Source: Larus michahellis
Taxonomy: Eukaryota > Chordata > Aves > Charadriiformes > Laridae
NCBI RefSeq assembly: GCF_964199755.1
Contig: NC_133896.1
Span: 92,550,215-92,614,214, forward strand
DNA: 64,000 nucleotides
Direction of reading: 5' to 3'
Part shown: piece after piece, positions 1 to 12,367 of the stretch
Position numbering within the stretch: the stretch's first letter is position 1
Layout of the letters: each line of letters begins with the position of its first letter
Notes under the pieces: generated by a model
The model's input: only the letters and a program-made list of their open reading frames with translations
Databases searched by the model: none
What the model was told of the DNA's origin: nothing
Program-made: the position numbers and the translations under genes

Positions 1-3000
1 CTGCGACAGAATATAAGGTAACAAAAATAAAAACACATCTGCACTCAGAAGACTTGATAATGCGTTCCATGTTGGCAGGACACTGTGAGCTAGCTACTAC
101 ATGCCAGCAAGGCAGCCAAAGAAGGCATCATTGCCCAGGAAGAGAGGCGAGCTGGAGTCATTAGGGATATGCTAACAATACAACCACCGAGCTATAACTG
201 TGCATCGTGATTTCTCTAGAGAGCTAAGCAGAAAATAAAACTGCTGCCTCCTCCGATGGAGTGTATCCAAGGAATGCAGAAGCAATGCTGTTTGACATCT
301 CCAGAGTGAGTCCTCCCAGTAAGCAAGACACTGGATATAGAAAGCAGGTGTGATTTTTTTAGCATCTCTGCAACATCTGTCCATCTAAATATCTAAGTAT
401 TGGTAGTACGTATATCACCATGATACACAAAAGTCACAGAGTTATTATCCCAACAACATAAAGCCCACAGTCCAGCAGCTGAAGGAATTTTTAATTTTAG
501 TTCTTCTCATTTTCCATTCTCCTCTTCGCCTTCATTTGTTGTTGGTGGTTTTGTTGTTGTTATAAGCTTCAGTGAAGACAGGAGACTCTACATTTTATTC
601 ACAGAATGCCAAGGTCCCATCTCCACTGGAAGGCAAGCCAATGGCTGGGAAAAGTTCATCTCCTGCTCTCAAGCCATTGCTTTCAGGTCTGGCAGTTTCA
701 TAACACTTCCTGTAAAATAATATGGAAACTATACACCATATCATTTGATCCCTGAAAGTACATAATTTCACCTTTGTTTATCACTTAATTTATTTCTTCA
801 CCTATTGGTCTTGCAAACTATTTGGCAGCACATACTGCCACTTAACTGTAAAGATGGCAGTTTTAGCAAAGAGCTGAAAGGTAAGGAAGACCCTTGTCTG
901 CACGTACTCTGAGGTTCATTTTTCTTTGGAGCAAAGCTATTACAAATAAATTTCGTGCAAATCAGCAGCACTTGGTTTTGGCCAGACCAAGGTCTTCTGC
1001 AGCATGATTTTTTCCTTAATAGCGGCTCTTACTCTCAGATATGTTCCCTTCAGCTTTGCAGACTGAAGAGTGTTTGACTCCTGAATTCTGTTCTTGACTA
1101 TTAGTGGTTCTTTCTCTGAATGTGTTAATTAAATCTCTGCCTTTCCTCCCACAGAATATGCACACTGCGTTTCCATTTTCATGTCTAGAAAATGACACCA
1201 ATAATGCAACAAATAAAAAATAACATAAAAGGTTACCCATTGTTTGAAACCATCTATATTCCTGGGCGTCCATCCTTCCAAGGGCCAGACTTTTTGAGCT
1301 CTAGTTCAAAAATTCATGCTCTCTGAATGGTTTGACCTTCTTCCTTTCCCTTTGAAAAACAGATTTTAAAGAATCTATGTTAAGCATTAACTCATTCTTC
1401 TTCCTTTGCTGCTATTCTTCTCTCCCTTTGAGTCTTGGGTAACTCTTACTTTGACACTCTCTATCCCAACATTTTCATTTATGGATCAGTTGCGTTTCAA
1501 ACCTCCTGTCTCAGAACAGCCCCTTGTTACATATGCTGTCTGCTTCTTGTTCTCTGAAAATGTTTTCTTCATAAAGGAATGCTAGCTCTTTGTGCTGTAA
1601 TTACAATGGGTCTGCAAGGGAAGGCTCTGGGGAAATGCAGACTCTGTGAGGATGTCTTCATGGCGACTTCTTACGAGGGCTATGGGAAGGACATAGCTCT
1701 CCCAGGAAGGAAAATGGTTCCTCTCTCAGAGCACGTGAATCCTCAGGGATATACAAAAGGCAAGGCCATCTGTGGAAAAGCTCTAGATTTCCCTGCTTTC
1801 ACACATTTAACACTAGCGGGAGGGTGTAAAATTGAAGACGCTGATGGGAAGAACCAGCTATTTGTCAGCCTCACTATGTCCATTCAGAAAAGGATGATAT
1901 GAACGCACACGGCTGCCCTTCCTCTTCCACTCAGGATCCCAGTTTTTTAGCACTTGTTCTCTCATCCACTAGAATCAAAATTGCAATGCCCCAATTCTAC
2001 TTTCCTGTGGTTTTATTCCTATAAATTCCCATGGAAATCAAATGGAGCCAACTTGAGTAAAAAGTAAGTAAACAATGGACATGGGATTGAGGGTTTGGTC
2101 CTACATTTCCTAATCTTCTTTCATCCTCTCTATTTTTTTCTTAACTTGTTTCTTTTCTTTCTTTTAATTCCTCGCTGCACTAGTGAATTCAGTAATTCAC
2201 TCCATGTCCTCTGACGGCAGAATCTCCTGGGTCCTGGTGCCAAACTACTCATTGCTTCTCTTATCCTCTCCAGCCTTCTCAGATGGCAAAGCAGATACCA
2301 GTCAATGTCTTCACTGACTAGACTCCTGCCCTTCTGAACAACAAAGTTATTTTTCCCATTCAATTTAGGAAACTATTTTGTCCTTCTTTGACTAAAGGGA
2401 ATTTCTGACAGTTATCACCATACATAAAGTTTACGCTCCTCCCTAAACTTGGCATTTTGTGGCATTTGCTGGTTTGAGAACATTGTGTTCTTATTCTCTT
2501 CTGCCTTGGTGGTTAGCAGCAAATGCACATTTACATTTGTTTGTTCCCTTTTCTTGTGTCCTCACTTAAACAAATGAATCGGTACACTTTTCATTGTTGA
2601 GTTGTAGCCAGCTAAAATTGCCTTTTTACCCTCTTCTGTTCTATATAGCTTGCGCGCCTCTTGCTGTCCTTCCAGTTTTAAGTATCGCTTTATTAAATTT
2701 CAAGGTTTGTTTACTGCATTGTAATATACATCCATTAGCACAGCCTTACCCTCAGAACTACTTATCTGATTCACAAGCTCCTTGGATATTAGTACATTCA
2801 GATGTTCCTATTTTTAATGTTTAAAATAATTCCATCTTTCAGCTTTTGTTTATCTTCTAATGTCAGAAGAACCCACCAGACTATTTGTGTTAAGCAAAAA
2901 CTTGTGCTTCTTATCAGGTTTAGACATACACTGGAGGAGCAAACTCATCCATCATGAATCATTTACACCTGTACATGTCACCAACTCATGATCATTCACG

Positions 3001-5620
3001 GTGCTTTGGTAACACGTGTGCATAATGCCAAAATGAGATAATCTCTTACATGTTGTTTCCACACATGTGAAGTCCCTACATGTGAAAAAAAGAAATGCAA
3101 CTACTACTTAAAATTGTAATTTTGCAAATTGAACAGAGGAATTAACACTAGCCTGACAATCAGACCCAAATCTTCTCTTCGAATCATCGCTGACAGGAAT
3201 ATTTTGCTGAAATCCCCAAAGTCAAAGCTCAGCTATACAAATAAATACTGTAGCAGATCCTGACAGGAAGACGTTCAGCCCAATCTTTTCCAGATGGCAG
3301 TGATGGATGGCTGTGTGCTTCTATTTATTTGGTTTCCCAGGCAATGGTGTCCTGCTTTCACTGGTCATCACTTGAAGTGCTTTGGCTTACAGACCGGTAC
3401 AACGGTCATGTACACTGCCAGACAGGTATTCTGGTGGGTTTACTCATTCCTTGGATGTCATGACTGAAAAAAAAAGAAGCTAAATTTTACCACTTTGCTG
3501 GGATTATCTTTTCTAAAAACTGCATGTCTTAAATTTGTGACAAACTCCTGGCACAGGACTCAAGGAGCTCCCAGGTAAAGCAGAGACCGATCATACGTAA
3601 CTTGCTGATTGCTGAGATACGCCAGCTCTGAAAACAATACAGTGACCTAAAGAGGAGAGAGAGAGAGGAAAGACATCCAAATCCCAAACCACATTGACTG
3701 AAAATGTGTCTGTCACTATTGTTCTGTTCTGTAAAACACATGGTACTTTACATAGGGCTGTAAAACAAACGTCCATAGATCAGGGACTTACGTTATAGAA
3801 TAATGTGTGGGGAAGAGTGGAGCTGGGATACAAAGGCTTCTGAATCCAGACCATTCATTTTGCCTGGCCACGCTTGAATAGTGAACCAAAGTTATTAGCA
3901 ACAAACACATGTTTGGTGGCCTAGGTAAAATGATCCATTGCCTCCAGATGATGTTCATTTTGCAGGCATCCATACCAGAGAAGAGAACTGCTTGCTGCAG
4001 GGGTAAGAGTTGCGTGGTGCTAGCACATTGTAAGCAATTTGGGGAAGAGGCTGTATTTTCGTGTGTTCATATAAAACAGGGCCATATTGATGACTGGGGC
4101 TTTTGATGCTACTGCTAACATAGCAATGGATAAATGCAAATTCTTGATACAAGAACTTCCTGGTGAGACCAGGTGACAGCCGAAATATGGAGACACCCGG
4201 GATTGAATGCATAATGGCAACAGACACAAAGAAATGCACGCCGTTCCCATGGTCTCAAGTCACAAACTTACTTAACAGAGTCATTATCAGGAGGGCAATA
4301 CAGCCGATACAGTGCAATTATGATAAAGCCTCCTTCTAAATGAAAGCACACACATTAACATCAGTGAGTGGACAGATTAGGGGAAGGTTTCTTGAAAAAA
4401 AGCTTTATCTGGAATCCAAAGACAGCAGGAAGCGAATGAAATTGGTTGAGGCTGTGGGGATGTGGTCACGCTTCTCTGTGCAGATGAACAGATGGGCAGC
4501 AGAATTCGGCATGTGCTGGTTGGGACAGCTGGGACTCAGGGAAACCATAGAAAGGGAATGATAAGAGTAGGAGAAAATGAAGGCAGACTGAGGATTTCAG
4601 CAGAGGTTGAGTTGCAACACCAGTGATCAGGCATAAGTTTTGCAAAAAGCAGTCACTACCTACCAGATTAGAGACTACAGTTACCTGCCGGGCTGAATCA
4701 AGCAGAAAAAAAAAGTCATAAAAACACTAGTAGCCACTGCAATGACAGATAACCTGATCAGAAATAAACTAGTCTGCCTGGATTTTGTGCTGTCTACATT
4801 AATTATTCTCTCCTGTGGATGCACACTGCGGTTCTACCTTTAATTGCACAACCATATGACACTTTTTCTTTAAAAGTTTCACTTTCACTCTGAAAAATTA
4901 GAACCACAAAAATACGGCACACTAGTGGCACGTGTATGACTCACCAACAGGATAAGAGATTTTTTCAGCCAACACAGCTCTAAGTTGTGTTACCAAATAC
5001 CCCACAGCAATATCAGATTGTCAACTTCTTTAATCCTCCATATAGAGATTAAGCCCTCTCACAGTATTATTTACAGGTAAGTGCATACAAAAGGAATTAA
5101 TGAGTCTCAGTTTTCAACACAGAGCCTGGAAAGAAATGAAGACGTTTCCTTTTCCTCCCAGTTTGGCCCTTTTAACCCACCCTACTATGTGTCTCTGTCC
5201 TTTGGTCCTGCTCTCCTCACTCAGATGTTCACACTTGCCTTAGAAAAATTTCCTTGGCCTCACACCACTACAGAGCAAAATCTAGCCCCAGCCTTCCAGC
5301 CAGCCCCTTCTGATTCCCTCTCTCGCCCTCCTGCTGCCACGTGCCAAGTCGCCATCTCCTGCCCAGGTACGGCCGGTCCTTGCCGGAGCTCCAGCCTGCC
5401 AGCAATGGCCGAGCTGCCTAAGGAGACGCCATAGCTAAGGAAAGTGAGGATTTCTAAACAGATCGTGGCAGTAATTTATTTTATACATACTCTTGGCAAT
5501 AAATTCATTGCTTGCACACAATATGCTGCTGAGTTCCAGATCATTATTTTCCTAGCCACTCAGCACCAACACAACAGCTGCAGTTGGCCCGAGGAAACTG
5601 AGGAGTGAGGTGAAGACACA

Positions 5621-5636
5621 AGCAGCAGCAGCAGCA
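5621..5636 (+). repeat. Short (AGC)n microsatellite
   Basis: Five AGC units plus one base are visible directly. The surrounding sequence is not in a convincing coding frame, so this is a simple repeat rather than a polyglutamine or polyserine tract. Confidence 0.85.
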
Positions 5637-8235
5637 AGATCCCAATTATTTGCCAAACGTGACATTTTCATACAAGAACAAAACTGAAATAAGCATAGGC
5701 AAGCTTCTTTGTTTATGATGAGAATTTGAAAAATGATCCCAGTGACTTTAACTCACTCTTCCTGTAGATTCTGAGTAGAAAACTATCTCGGCTTTCAGGA
5801 TTGTGTTCAAAGCCCACCAAAAAGGAGAATAAGTGATCCCACATGCTAAAGAAGCAGATGGGCAGGTAGGCACATAGATTTTATGGCTAAAGGAGAAAAC
5901 TGGGAGGTTATTTTGACTTCCAGTGCAATACAAGGCCCAGAAATCCTATATAAATCCCGAAAAATTCTTGCTGAGCTGGAGGACATGTCACAGGCAAGCA
6001 GCCAACCATAATGTAAATTTACTCAGTCACTTCAAGTAGAGAGGAATACACTGCATTTGCTGATGAGTTTTTTTCCAGCAACTCTTTGGCCTCATTGTAA
6101 GTGTCTGAACTTGATTTTCAGTGTGAATTTCTCTATCTTGCAATGTGTAAATTTGCATTCTCTGGGTCATTTCTGTCTTTGTTTGAACTGTTTGATCAGG
6201 ATCTTCTGTCTGTATGGTTACCTACAGATCATCACTGAGCATTTGTCTAACTTCCACTTGAGTTGCTCTCTCATTACGAAGGCTCCCTTTGCGGTCATAT
6301 TTGTAATTGTTTCTAAACCCTCGTCATTTTTTCATCACCTTTTTGAAGCGTAGACAGCAGAACTGGGCACACATCTAGTGCCAGATACGTATCACCAGCA
6401 CTGTTTGCAGAGGACATATGATCTCTTTATTCACTGTTGTCTGTTTATACACCCAGTGATTACCCAGCCATCACTCACTGGGCTCACTCAGCCATAGCAC
6501 TGCACCAAAAGGTCATATTCCGTCATTCACCACAAGCTGGACTTTCCTTTCCGAGGTACTGCTTCCCAACCAATAGACTTCGTCACACCAGGGCTACCTA
6601 CTTTCTTTGTCCTACTAGTGTATAGCATTCCATTAACTCCAAACAGGTGAAAAAAACAACTTTATTCCAGTGGGGTAGGAGTACGCTGTGTCAGCCTCAT
6701 GCAGAACTTCACAATAAGAGCACTTTGACAGCCCACTCCTACAGCACAGCACTAACTGTGGGATTTAACACATCTAGCCAGTTCCTTTTTCAGATCACAT
6801 ATTTAAGTTGTGTTTCCTGCTATCCGAGGAATATCCATTGTGTAATGGCTCAACAAGAATTTGGCAGGCTGCACCGTTTACATCCTGAGCAAGAGGGAAA
6901 CTGGACACGAACCTGAAAGGAAGAAACCTAACAGGTAAGGAGGAGTCTAGGAGACACCCCAGTACGGGTTATTTCTAGATACAGAATCCTACTTGAGTGC
7001 CCAGCTACATGCAGAGAAAAATAAATTGATCATATTCCACTCAGTCATGCTATTCATTGACTATGGGTTATGTTTATCATGGAAATCATGTTTATTCACC
7101 TGACTTTTGGCTAACTACAGATGCAACACTTTTCACCACCTGAGGATTTTCACTTCTATTGACATTCCAGCCAGGGACTGTGGCATTTCACTCAAAGAGC
7201 TCACCACAAAGGGCATGCTTTGTCAAAACAGGAGCAAAAGCATACAGAAACTGCCCTCCAAATACACTATTTAACTTTAGTGTAACGTGATGCAATTAAT
7301 CGGAAGACGGTATGTTACTAGCTGATGTTAAGGCCAGCATCGGGTTTGACTGTCCATTCTCAGCATATCTGGACAGGCCTATAGGCACTGGCTGAAAAGA
7401 TATTGGGATTCTGTAATTGATGTTCTATTATTTCTGCCAATATGCTGTAGAAAAACAATTTTATTTCATTCTACTAGAGACATTTAAAGGGGAAAATACA
7501 CAGAAAAAAAGCCGAAACCCTAGAGATTGAAATCAGCAGTTCCAGGAATGGAGAATCAAGATCTCTCTATTTGAGAATTTATTGGACCAGAGAGGAGGGA
7601 CTCAAATTTGCACAAGTTTTGTGCAAAGGGATATAAACTTGGGGAACTCTATGCTGCTGACACTCTCAGCAGGGGCTGAAGACTGTTCCTGGCTGAAGTC
7701 CACAATGATTTACAATGCTCAGCATCCTATCAAGACAGCAACATATGTTGTTCCTATTATCTTGCATTCTTTCCTTCCACTCAGTTGTGGAGTATCGACT
7801 CCGCAAGTCCAGTGCTTGGAGAGATGGCAATCACTAAGAGTTGTAATTCTATTAACCTAATGGTGCAAAGGGCTCTTTGCTGCAGACACGTTTTCCTGAC
7901 CAGAACTGTGGATTTGAGTTTTACCCATGTAAAGCCCAATTATTTGAACTTCTCTCAAAATGCCACACTGCTGGCTGTATGAAAACTATGCTGCATATAC
8001 TTAGAGCCTTTTTAACTAGAAAACTAACAACACTTTTGACCAACCATCAAAGCCGTTCTAGCTGAGACAAAAAAATTGCACTGTGTTCACTACTGCTAAT
8101 TCTAAAAATAAGTAAGGATGTTTTGTTCTGACTTGGAAAGAAGGAAATGAAGAGACAAGCTTTCTCCCTTTTGATTTCTTCTGTTGACAGGATCCCGCTT
8201 CAAATAAGCAATCGGAAATTGGGTGGGCCAGAATG

Positions 8236-8267
8236 GGAGTCAATGGAAATGGACTCCCATTGACTCC
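8236..8267. repeat. Perfect 11-bp inverted repeat (hairpin)
   Basis: The left arm ggagtcaatgg (8236-8246) is the exact reverse complement of the right arm at 8257-8267, separated by a 10-nt loop. It is not followed by a T-run and no gene is nearby, so no function is proposed. Confidence 0.8.
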
Positions 8268-8604
8268 AAGTGACTGGTTCTGCAGATTAGCAGATACGGC
8301 ACTTGTCCAGTGTACATGAAACCAAGGTTCAAGTCCCTGCTCCAATTAATACTTAATCATAGAAGGTGGCATTTGCCACATGAACTGCTGGATTGCCAGA
8401 AAAGACCCAACAGCTCTCTGGCCTGAGCTCGCACTGGGAATACATGAGATAAGGTCTGCAAGTGTGGATCAGGCAGTGTGGGGACTTCAAGCAGAGTTTC
8501 CCACAATGTAGCTGAATCACTTAGCCTACAAGTCTTCTGGAGAAGGTGAAGATACATCTCTCTTGTTTGCAGAACAAGTCTTGCTTGAGCTTTGTTTTAA
8601 GACT

Positions 8605-8990
8605 ACTGGTCTCCAGAGCAGCCACAGCCATGCCTGTGCCTGATCTTGAACCCCATTGTTTTGGACACTGACCGTGGACCTGTCTTGTCACTACAGACCT
8701 TCCCCATGATCACTGGACTCTGTCTAACCCTGGTTACCTTCATCAGAGCCAACCTTGACTTGTGGATTGACTTCCTAGCTTGATCTTGTACTTGCTTCAT
8801 CATCACAAGCTTGCCCGATGATCTGGACTCTTGTTTGAACCTGGGCCTGGTCTGGTCTGCTCACCTCATTTGGGTATGGTGGAACTAGACCTTGCCTGGT
8901 AAAGCCACTGCCCTGCTAGGCATGCTGTTGTCCTCAGCTCCCAGATGCTCATCCCTTAGAGAGCAGCTGACCCTCACTGTTCCCTGGCAA
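8605..8990. repeat. Degenerate internally repeated block A
   Basis: The block contains two related units of roughly 100 bp. One is around 8685-8740 (cttgtcactacag ... gatcactggactc) and one around 8785-8845 (catcatcacaag ... gatgatctggactc). Its phrases recur in block B at 10785-11090: a 'cctg..tgtcactac' core, 'ggttaccttca', 'tctgctcacc.catttg' and 'tcctcagctccca'. I do not recognise the family. The similarity was seen by eye and is only moderate. It could be a decayed tandem repeat of a mobile element. Confidence 0.5.
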
Positions 8991-10784
8991 TACTCAGCTA
9001 CTAAGAAGAGAACTCCTTAAAGATGTGCTTCCCAAATTTTAGGTAAATTAATCCAACTGCCCCTACACATACTGTTGAAAGACTCTTCATCATAATGGCA
9101 CATATGTACTACATCTCCCTTCTTGACCTTCATCTCTCAATCAGGAACTCACAGTCTAGGTGATGGGAAATGCCAGTGTAGCTCTTTGCTAGACATCCTT
9201 TCTTTTTAGTGAAAAACACTGTAATATTAAGTATTATTACTGGAGTCTAATACATCCCACCAAATATGAACAGAGCATCCATATCGTATAGCTTCTTATT
9301 ATTACAGGTGGTCTAAAAAATCAGGAAGATGTAGCTTAAATTCACTTTGTACTTTTGAAGGCCTTCTTCAAAACTTTAATAAAAAAAAATAAAAAAACTT
9401 TCAGACTCCCCTGAAAATAAGACAATTTGTGGGACGGGGGAAGAAAGAGTTTCAGAAAATACACTCTGAACTCCCACTTCACATTAGTATCTCATTCTAT
9501 ATTGAATGCTTATAGACTCCCCTCCCTGACAGAGGAGGACAGGCATGACCCCTGCTTACAGTCAGCTTCCCAAGGAGGCATGCTTCTCAGCACCTCACGC
9601 AGAGACAGAAGCAGTTCAAAGTAGCAGGCTTGCTGTGCTGGAAGACTGGACAATGCTGCCCTAGTTTGTAATCTGAATATAGGGAAACACCTTATTTTTT
9701 GTCTTGTGTGCAAAGTTAAACATCCCCTTTATAGAATTCACATACACAGAAAATACTGACTGTCTTCCATCCAAAGCTGCCTTGTGTTTGCATAAATGCA
9801 TTATTTACTATTTCAATTAAAGGTAAGATTAGGGAACGCTTATCAAATCTGACCCAATTTCATGTCTTACCTGTTTTCCAAACAACTACTTCCAAAGCTG
9901 CCTGAGATGGCCTTGTTTTGGGAACCAGCAGCCTAGAACTAGCAGAAAGTCCAGTGAGTGTTTTCCATACATGTGAGCAGTCCAGAATAGACTCCAAACA
10001 AAGGTGTAACATTTTGAGTCCATAAGGAAAAATATTCTGTAATTCTGGGACATCTTTCAAAGGCAGAAGGGTCTGGTCTACTGGGAGTGGATGTGTTAAA
10101 ACTCACCGTGCCCCTCATATGGAACTGGACACGTATAAAAATATATATCTTCATTGTGCATAGACATTATGTTGATCAAAGTAATACTTCTTCAAATACT
10201 GAAAGCACCAGAACTGTGATGGCCCCTGTGAGCTCCTGACAGCAGAGACGAATGCACTAAAAAGCTGAATGCAAAGGCCAAATTATGTGAATATGAACAA
10301 CCTGAACAGCTATTTGGTATAGAAGAACTATTTCAGATAGTACCTCATGACAGTAGCTTCTGAATTTTATTATTTCTTAGAATGGTGACTGTGATAATGA
10401 CAGATCTTCCCCCTTAAGCGGGCACACAGCAAAAAGGCCACTGGTTATTTTCAAGCTTTCCGAAATATAAGGAAGAAAAGCTTGAATGAGGAGTAGGTAA
10501 CTTTGTCTATTGTTTCTCAGATACAGGGAGACTAGATAAGAACAGGAATCCATGAGGTATCTGTGATTGCTGAATAAATGCATGGATTAAAGTGTCCCCA
10601 TATGTACCAGAGCCCGCCCTGAGTGCATCAATGAGCTCTGCAACCTCTTCCCTCCCCATCCAAGGGGCTTGGCCACCTGGATCCTGGAATGGAACAGCTT
10701 TGTAATTTGGATCAGATGCTTTGGAAAGAGTTGTAAGATGCCTTGTTAGAGTCCTCCCACCCTTGCTCAGGAACTGCATAGGGC
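8991..10784. other. Gene-free interval between two related repeat blocks
   Basis: No gene was recognised. A minus-strand open frame of 90 codons (10507-10779) abuts repeat block B but matches no family I know. An A-rich run (about 9379-9400) is visible. If blocks A and B are decayed termini or tandem arrays of one element, this interval could be its decayed interior, but the sequence does not prove that. Confidence 0.35.
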
Positions 10785-11090
10785 TTACCTTTGGTCCCTA
10801 CCTGTGCCTGGCCTTGTAACACATTAAACCTGAGCCTGGCACACCGATGTGACCTCCTGGCTTGACCTTGCACCTGCCCTGTCACTACGAATTCATGTGG
10901 CCATCACTGGATTCTTGGCTGAGCCCTGTTACCTTCACTGGACCTGCCCTGCTCACCCTATTTGCATGCTATGGGGCTGTGCTGCTTTGTCAGTGAGGTC
11001 CCAGCCCCTGCCTGCCTTGCTGTCACCCTCAGCTCCCACCTCATCTTTCCCTGCAGGGCAAACCACTCTTGCTGAGGACAGTATACAAAA
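10785..11090. repeat. Degenerate repeat block B, related to block A
   Basis: This block shares several ordered phrases with 8605-8990: 'acctg.cctgtcactac', 'catcactgga.tc', 'gttaccttcac', 'ctgctcacc..atttg' and 'ccctcagctccca'. It is in the same orientation as block A. Divergence is high, so the relationship needs an alignment. The family is not recognised. Confidence 0.5.
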
Positions 11091-11454
11091 ATGTCTCAAT
11101 ACTTTGAAATATCTAGTTAGTGAGATACAAATATTAGGTTTTCTACAGATAAGCATTACGATCAGAGTAAACTGTGATGAAAGAAAATGTCTTTCTTTGA
11201 GTTTACAGAAAATTATGTGCAAGAGAGTGCAGAGTTACTGCTCCATGCAGAAAGCAGGCCATGTAATGAACACTCCTGATGGCTGAAGTACTGAATGTTG
11301 TGTAGGTGTCGGACTTACTTCAACAGAAAGTGCCAGCCTATGACCCACAACTTCCTTCTGAGGATTTCCTTAAGCAGAGTAATTATGCTTCTTGGACAAG
11401 ATCTGAGTCATGGCATCGCCCCAGCAGTACCATGGCACACAGGCTCTGCTGGTT

Positions 11455-12276
11455 TTTTTTACAAGCTCAAGAAGTGGGACCATGTGAACATCATGAGGTT
11501 CAACAAGGCCAAGTTGCAGGGTCCTGCACCTGGGCTGGGGCAACCCCTGGTATCAATACCGGCTGGGGGATGAAGGGATTGAGAGTAGCCCTGCCAAGAA
11601 GGACTTGGCGGTACTGGTCGATGAAAAGCTGGACATGACCTGGCAATGTGTATTTGCAGCCCAGAAAGCCAGCTGCCTCCTGGGCTGCATCAAAAGCAGC
11701 ATGGCCAGCAGGTCGAGGAAGGTGATCCTGCCCCTCTACTCCGTTCTGGTGAGACCCCACCTGGAGTATTGTGTCCAGCTCTGGAGCCCTCATCACAGGA
11801 AAGACATGGACCTGTTGGAGCAGATCCAGAGGAGGGCCACAAAAATGATCTGAGGGCTGGAGCACCTCTCTTGTGAAGACAGGCTGAAACAGTTGGGGTT
11901 GTTCAACCTGGAGAAGAGAAGGCTCCGGCCTTCTCTGCCCTTATTGCAGCCTTTCAATACTTAAAGAGGGCTTATAAGAAAGATGAGGACAAACTTTTTA
12001 GTAGGCCCTGTTGCAACAGGACAAGAGGTAATGGCTTTAAACTAAAAGGGGATAAATTTAGACTAGGTATAAGGAAGAAATTTTTTACGACGATGGTGTT
12101 GGAAACACTGGAACAAGTTGTCCAGAGAGGTGGTAGATGCCTCATCCCTGGAAACATTCAAGGTCAGGTTGGACGGGGCTCTGAGAAACTTGATCTAGTT
12201 GAAGATGTCCCTGCAAGGGGGTTGGACTAGATGACCTTTAAAGGCCCCTTCCAACCTAAACTTCTATGATTCTAAG
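11455..12276 (+). mobile_element. CR1 LINE, 5'-truncated 3' fragment
   Basis: CR1 is a non-LTR retrotransposon of birds and other sauropsids. This copy starts inside ORF2, in the stretch reading like 'ctcaagaagtggg..catgtgaac..catgaggttcaacaaggccaag'. It continues through the ORF2 C terminus and ends in the typical CR1 tail (ttctatgattct). The frame at 11605-11853 encodes the conserved end of the CR1 polymerase, with features such as [34 protein letters not shown] and [10 protein letters not shown]. The part before about 11600 is out of frame with it, and a stop follows KMI. The copy is therefore dead: truncated, frameshifted and without endonuclease or RT core. Confidence 0.93.
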
Positions 12277-12323
12277 ATCAGCATCAAACAGATTCGCAGA
12301 AGAGTCGAGCAGGCACAAGAGGG

Positions 12324-12367
12324 TACGTATATGAATATTCGCATACACATATGTATATGCATATGAA
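12324..12367. repeat. Alternating TA/CA-rich simple repeat
   Basis: Imperfect tat/cat alternation (tacgtatatg ... acatatgtatatgcatatg) lies about 50 bp downstream of the CR1 tail. It is low-complexity sequence with some self-complementarity. Confidence 0.7.

Larger units (their letters stand above)
1..8600. other. Gene-free stretch, nothing recognised
   Basis: No exon, RNA gene or known repeat could be recognised here on either strand. The longest open frames (for example 1579-1902 and 5081-5434 on +) show no recognisable domain and look like chance ORFs. A short trinucleotide run and one hairpin are listed separately. Base composition is ordinary and AT-rich. Small conserved exons could have been missed by eye. 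Confidence 0.5.
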
